A stretch of DNA of 9,624 bases from an uncultured Verrucomicrobiota bacterium (GTDB lineage: Bacteria; Verrucomicrobiota; Verrucomicrobiae; Opitutales; Opitutaceae): contig CAMLQS010000192.1 of NCBI GenBank assembly GCA_946482165.1, positions 1 through 9,624 of the forward strand, in the 5' to 3' direction. How positions within the stretch are numbered: position 1 is the stretch's first letter; each line of letters begins with the position of its first letter. The notes beneath the pieces are model-generated. The model made no database searches, had not been told where the DNA came from, and saw only the letters and a list, made by a program, of their open reading frames with translations. The position numbers were made by a program, and so were the translations under genes. Positions 6,131 to 9,624 of this stretch are shown piece after piece.

Positions 6131-7438
6131 TCAGCGTCCGCCGAGCCGGGACCGGGTCGCGAGAGGCACGATAAACTCCACCGAAGTCCCCTGTCCCGGC
6201 GCGCTCTCCAAGGCGAAGCGGGCGCCGGCTTCGCGCGCTCGCGAAGAGAGATTTCGCAGCCCCTCGCCGCCCGGTGCGGCGCCGGGGACGAAGCCGCGCC
6301 CGTCGTCGCGGATGGCGATCAGAAGCGCGCCGCGCCTGCTTTGGATCCGCAGCACCACCTCATTGGCGCCGGAGTGGCGCAGGGCGTTGTTGAGCGCCTC
6401 CTTCACCGCGAGGAACAGGTTGCGCCGGACGCCGAGATCGCAGTGGGCGTCGGGAAGGTTTTCGTCGATCTCGAAGCGGCAACGAAGCGGCGCGTCCCGG
6501 AAAAACGCCTCGGCATACCGCACGAGGTAGGAAGCGAGATCGCGAACGGTGTCGCGCTGGGAATTGATGAGCCACACGGTTTCGTTCATCCCGCCGGCGA
6601 GGGCGCGGGCCTGATCGCAGAGGCGTCCGAGCCTGTCGGCGACCGCGCCACCCGCGGCGCCGTCGCGCCGGGCGGCCTCGCCAAGGAGCACAAGCTGAGT
6701 CAGGCCGCCGCCCAAGCCGTCGTGAAGATCCGCGGCGATCCGCGCCCGCTCGCGGCGCACCACGCGCGCCGCCTGGGATTTGAGCACGAGCAGGGCCGAG
6801 AGAACAAAAGCCACGGCGCCGCCCACCGCTCCCGCCGCGATCACCGTCACCTGAAACCATCGCTTCTGCCAAAGGCTCGGCTGCTCGCGCTCGGTCACGG
6901 GGGCCCGGTAAACTTGGGGGTTGGGCGACGAGCCGTAGTGCTCGAGCACCCTGGATCTCCGCCAAGCGCCGCGCCTGGCGACCGGGGTTTTCCAGTTCTC
7001 CAAGCCCTCGGGCGCGATCTCCCAGGATTCGTCCGAGGCGATTTCGATGCTCCCGCCGTCCTTCAACGTTATCCGTAGGCCCGCCAGGAGCCCCGCCACG
7101 TCGAAGTCGTTCACCGCGCTCACCGCCAGCACATGGGGGCCGGTGCCCAGAAGCCGGGTGACGTCATACTCGATCAACACCCGCCAGTCGCCGCCTTGGC
7201 CGATAAATTGCCCGTCGAGAAAGAGACGATAGGAGTTGTCCGCCGTGATGCGCAGGACGGCCGAGTCCACCTCGGCACCCTCGGGAATTTCGAACTGGCG
7301 CACGAAGCGGCACTCCTGCCGGTCCATCGTGGTCTCGTCCCATATCCACGCGCCGACTCCCGCGTCGGAGAGCGTAGCGGCGACCAATCCGGACGAGCAC
7401 GCCGACAAAAGCGTAAGCCAGAGAACGAGGACTCGCAT
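6131..7438 (-). CDS. sensor histidine kinase with periplasmic sugar-binding-like domain (HisKA_3/HATPase)
   Basis: Inner-membrane sensor kinase, 435 residues from the ATG at 7438, which starts a signal sequence (MRVLVLWLTLLSACSSG); the GTG at 7465 only adds polar residues. The exported part (about 28-180) resembles the jelly-roll N-terminal domain of alpha-L-rhamnosidases and GH2 enzymes: WIWDE, a RQFEIPEG strand, ITADNSYRLFLDGQFIG, YDVTRLLGTGPHVLAV, and SDESWE. One transmembrane helix follows (about 197-219), then HisKA_3 with H239 in IAADLHDGLGGGL, and an ATPase domain with E347/N350 (KEALNNALRHS), DDGRG (378-382) and GEGL (391-394). The kinase core looks complete. An LSAC lipobox-like site in the leader is noted but may be chance. 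It probably phosphorylates the NarL-type regulator at 1681-2376. The ligand is unknown; a plant glycan or its breakdown product is a guess from domain and neighbours. Confidence 0.88.
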   Translation of the reverse strand: MRVLVLWLTLLSACSSGLVAATLSDAGVGAWIWDETTMDRQECRFVRQFEIPEGAEVDSAVLRITADNSYRLFLDGQFIGQGGDWRVLIEYDVTRLLGTGPHVLAVSAVNDFDVAGLLAGLRITLKDGGSIEIASDESWEIAPEGLENWKTPVARRGAWRRSRVLEHYGSSPNPQVYRAPVTEREQPSLWQKRWFQVTVIAAGAVGGAVAFVLSALLVLKSQAARVVRRERARIAADLHDGLGGGLTQLVLLGEAARRDGAAGGAVADRLGRLCDQARALAGGMNETVWLINSQRDTVRDLASYLVRYAEAFFRDAPLRCRFEIDENLPDAHCDLGVRRNLFLAVKEALNNALRHSGANEVVLRIQSRRGALLIAIRDDGRGFVPGAAPGGEGLRNLSSRAREAGARFALESAPGQGTSVEFIVPLATRSRLGGR

Positions 7439-7507
7439 GCGTGCTTCAAACACGTCCGGCGCCACCCGGACAAGGTGCGAATCCGCTTCACTGCGCCCGG
7501 CCGCGCC

Positions 7508-7537
7508 CGGCGCGCGTTTTTAAGCGGACGCGCGCCG
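7508..7537 (-). terminator. GC hairpin downstream of nrfA
   Basis: A perfect 10-bp stem (cggcgcgcgt 7508-7517 with acgcgcgccg 7528-7537) with a 10-nt loop lies 27 nt after the nrfA stop, in the 126-bp gap before the kinase gene. No T-run follows on the minus strand. It may protect the nrfHA transcript's end or act as a weak terminator. Confidence 0.35.
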
Positions 7538-7564
7538 CGCACCGCGGGACCGCGTCCGCCGCGC

Positions 7565-9088
7565 CTATTTCAACTCCGTCGGCGGTCGGCCCGCGCCGGC
7601 GCGGTCGTCGGCTTTTTTCGGGATCTCGATGGCGCGCGCGTCGATGGCGAGTTCCCCCTGGCGGGCGTAGTCGATCGCCTCGGCCAAGACGCGCGCGGAT
7701 TCCTGCGGCGCGTGGAAGCCGGTCGAGTTCTCCGCCGAGATGAAGTCGAGCCGCCACTGCGCCTTGCGCTGCAAATCGCGGGCCTTGGCCAGAGCCGCGT
7801 CGTCCGCGCCCTTGGCCTTCGCGTCGGCCAGACGCACGATCAGGGACACGACCGCCGCCTCGCCGCGACGCAGGAGATCGGCGGTGCGATCCTGGATCGC
7901 CTCGGCGCGCGCGAGGATTTCCTTTTCCGGCACGCGATGGCAGTTCTGGCAGGACTGGGAAACATTGAGCAACGGCGAGCGGAGATGATGGCTGCTGACC
8001 TTGATCGCGCCCTCGCGGATGTAGGGCATGTGGCAATCCGAGCAGGAAACGCCGCTTCGCGCGTGGATGCCTTGGCTCCAGAGCTCGAACTCGGGGTGCT
8101 GCGCCTTCAGCGCCTTGGCGCCGCTTTCCGTGTGCGTCCAATCGGTGTGCCCGACCTCGTTGTAATAGGCCTCGATCTGCTCGACCTTGAGGCCCTTGGA
8201 CCACGGATAGGTCACGAGTTTGCCCTGCCCGCGGAAGTAATACTCCACATGGCACTGCGCGCAGACGAGCGAACGCATCTCCTGGCGCGAGGCGTCGAGG
8301 TTCGGATCGTAGTCGCGCGCGGGCTTCTCCTCCTTGCGCCAGCGCTCGATGCTGAGCAGGTGCGGAGTGGGCTCGCCCGAGCGGGCGAGCGCGCGGATGC
8401 CTTCGAGAAAAGCGGGGCGGGACACGCGGAGATTCATCGTGTCGGCTTCGTGGCAATCGATGCAGGACACCGGATGCGAAACCTGCTTGGAGGCTTCGGA
8501 AAAAGGCATGGCGCACATCGCCTCAAAACCCTTCCGGATCTGCTCCTCGCGGTGTTCCTTGCCCGCGGGCGCCCCGGCGGCGAGGCCGGCCTGCATGTAG
8601 GCGGGAATGACCGAGGCATGGCAATGGAGGCAGGAGCCCGGCTGCTTGAAATGCGTGACGCGTTCCGTCTCGAGCTGGTCTTGCAGCATGTAGGCGTGCC
8701 CGCGCTCCTCGCGGTAATCGACGGCGAAGGGATAGCCCGCGAAGATGCGTCGCCAGACCGGGAACTGGTCGAGTTTTTGGAAGGCCTCGCTGCCGCCGTG
8801 CTTGGTGCGCACGATGTCGACCGTGCGTTTGTAGCTGTCGTATTGGCGCGGGTAGTTTTTGCCCCACTGCTCGGGGTCGACGGTGCTGTCGTCCACGTCC
8901 ACGACGCGAAACACATGCTGAGTCGCCTCGGCCTTTCGCGTCACGATGTTCTGGTAGAGCAACAACACCGCAAACGTGGCCAGCGCGGAGAACACCAGCA
9001 ACGCCGCGAGCCAGCCGAGGTAGCGCCGGCCGCGCGGAGCGGAGGCGGAGGATTCGGGTGAACTGGAATCAGGCGGGGGCGTTTTCAT
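7565..9088 (-). CDS. nrfA: cytochrome c nitrite reductase catalytic subunit NrfA, CXXCH-type heme 1
   Basis: Pentaheme cytochrome c that reduces nitrite to ammonium with six electrons on the periplasmic side of the membrane; 507 residues, close to family size. A hydrophobic segment (about 24-45) serves as export signal or anchor. Five heme sites are visible: CLHCH 153-157, CIDCH 209-213, CAQCH 276-280, CSDCH 349-353 and CQNCH 380-384. In Escherichia coli the first site is CWSCK, with lysine as axial ligand; here it is histidine, as in other CXXCH-type NrfA proteins. Active-site and calcium-site residues are conserved: R143 (ETERVT), E282/Y283 in HVEYYF, and K328, Q330, H331 in LKAQHPE. Further family motifs are RGHAYMLQDQ (129-138), QWRLDF and FHAP. 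It lies 66 nt downstream of nrfH, indicating an operon. No dedicated heme lyase for a CXXCK site is in view, consistent with the CXXCH motif. Confidence 0.96.
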   Translation of the reverse strand: MKTPPPDSSSPESSASAPRGRRYLGWLAALLVFSALATFAVLLLYQNIVTRKAEATQHVFRVVDVDDSTVDPEQWGKNYPRQYDSYKRTVDIVRTKHGGSEAFQKLDQFPVWRRIFAGYPFAVDYREERGHAYMLQDQLETERVTHFKQPGSCLHCHASVIPAYMQAGLAAGAPAGKEHREEQIRKGFEAMCAMPFSEASKQVSHPVSCIDCHEADTMNLRVSRPAFLEGIRALARSGEPTPHLLSIERWRKEEKPARDYDPNLDASRQEMRSLVCAQCHVEYYFRGQGKLVTYPWSKGLKVEQIEAYYNEVGHTDWTHTESGAKALKAQHPEFELWSQGIHARSGVSCSDCHMPYIREGAIKVSSHHLRSPLLNVSQSCQNCHRVPEKEILARAEAIQDRTADLLRRGEAAVVSLIVRLADAKAKGADDAALAKARDLQRKAQWRLDFISAENSTGFHAPQESARVLAEAIDYARQGELAIDARAIEIPKKADDRAGAGRPPTELK

Positions 9089-9154
9089 GGCGCAGGTCGG
9101 TTGAGGGGGGTCCTGGTCGGACAGTGGATCGGTGAGGCGGAAAAGGGAGGTGTC

Positions 9155-9624
9155 CTACTTCATGGGGCCGTGCCCGACCTCGCGGTGGCAATGCACGCAA
9201 TCGAGCATGCGGCGTTCGTCGCCGGCGTGCGGATTTATCCCTTCGAGCAGGGAGCTGTGGCAGCCGACGCAGTTTTTTTGAAGGACGGAGGAATTGTGCC
9301 GCCGGATCTGGATCGGCTCGTGAAAGTCCTGAAGCGTGAATCCCTTCGAATGCCAGAACCCGTTCTCCGCCTTGCTGAGGTATTTCGGAACAAAGGAATG
9401 CGGCGTGTGGCAATCGTTGCAGGTCGCGACCGCGTGATGCGGCGACTTCAGCCACCCGTCATACTGCTCGCGCATGATGTGGCAGTTCACGCAGGCCTTC
9501 GGGTCGTTGGAGAAATACGAGAGCCCTTCGGCATAGTGAAACGTGTAGGCGCCCAAGCCGCCCAACACCCCGACCGACCAAACCGTCAACACGGTCAACA
9601 CCACGCGAAAGCTCGGGCGGGGCA
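9155..9624 (-). CDS. nrfH: NrfH, tetraheme quinol dehydrogenase subunit (5'-partial)
   Basis: Membrane-anchored tetraheme cytochrome of the NapC/NrfH family that takes electrons from menaquinol and passes them to NrfA. One N-terminal transmembrane helix is visible, followed by CVNCHIM, CNDCH, CVGCH and CVHCH. The CXXCHxM form of the first site supplies the methionine ligand known for NrfH heme 1. Counting from a GTG at 9604 gives 149 residues, but the frame stays open to the right edge and reads PRPSFR before the helix, which supplies the expected positive charges. The two edge bases (TG on this strand) would complete an ATG if the next outside base is T on the plus strand. The true start is therefore probably at or just beyond the edge. 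It precedes nrfA by 66 nt on the same strand. Confidence 0.93.
   Translation of the reverse strand, partial: PRPSFRVVLTVLTVWSVGVLGGLGAYTFHYAEGLSYFSNDPKACVNCHIMREQYDGWLKSPHHAVATCNDCHTPHSFVPKYLSKAENGFWHSKGFTLQDFHEPIQIRRHNSSVLQKNCVGCHSSLLEGINPHAGDERRMLDCVHCHREVGHGPMK

Noticed and set aside
5915..7078. 387-codon plus-strand open frame opposite the sensor kinase
   Set aside because: The opposite strand encodes complete HisKA_3 and ATPase motifs; this frame shows none.
7436..7465. GTG start at 7465 for the sensor kinase
   Set aside because: It adds polar and acidic residues before the signal sequence; the ATG at 7438 gives a normal leader.
7133..9061. 642-codon open frame on the plus strand opposite nrfA and the kinase start
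   Set aside because: It spans two real minus-strand genes and their gap, has no domain, and shows the low-complexity composition of an antisense shadow.
1..9624. tRNA, rRNA, insertion sequence or phage signatures
   Set aside because: None seen: no transposase or integrase motifs, no tRNA-like cloverleaf noticed, and composition is even across the genes.

Overview
The window is GC-rich DNA with heavily third-position-GC coding, probably from a Verrucomicrobiota bacterium of the Opitutaceae type. This is inferred from several signs: a secreted protein with a PEP-CTERM/exosortase tail, a glycoside hydrolase ending in an 'FYRLR' C-terminal module, a HisKA_3-type kinase with a lectin-like sensor, weak or absent Shine-Dalgarno sequences, and plant-polysaccharide enzymes beside a CXXCH-type NrfHA system. 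No rRNA or tRNA is present to confirm it.

Layout. Positions 7-1425 (+) encode a secreted family-9-type pectate lyase with the calcium-binding aspartates and catalytic lysine in place; its true N-terminus may lie left of the window. The convergent gap 1426-1680 holds two oppositely oriented arrays of a CCGCTAAAT/ATTTAGCGG unit phased at 10 bp. All other genes are on the minus strand. In transcription order they are: nrfH (9155 to the right edge, N-terminus cut off), nrfA (7565-9088), a membrane sensor histidine kinase (6131-7438), a small PEP-CTERM protein (5150-5902), a secreted GH27 enzyme (2498-4924) and a NarL/FixJ response regulator (1681-2376).

Two themes emerge. NrfH and NrfA form a membrane quinol-to-nitrite electron transfer pair for dissimilatory nitrite reduction to ammonium. 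The rest looks like a polysaccharide-use neighbourhood: a pectate lyase, a GH27 glycosidase, an exosortase-sorted surface protein, and a kinase and regulator that bracket the two surface genes. The kinase's periplasmic part looks like the sugar-binding N-terminal domain of rhamnosidase/GH2 enzymes, so it may sense glycans; this is an inference.

The most notable observation is that almost the whole mature PEP-CTERM protein is a homologue (about 60% identical by hand alignment) of a roughly 200-residue domain near the C-terminus of the adjacent GH27 enzyme, with a 38-bp identical DNA stretch. The same module thus occurs once as a domain of a GH27 enzyme and once as a stand-alone protein with an exosortase tail. 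Intergenic gaps are all under 300 bp. The clearest regulatory element is a 12-bp perfect hairpin at 5077-5105 that should end the PEP-CTERM transcript before the GH27 gene.
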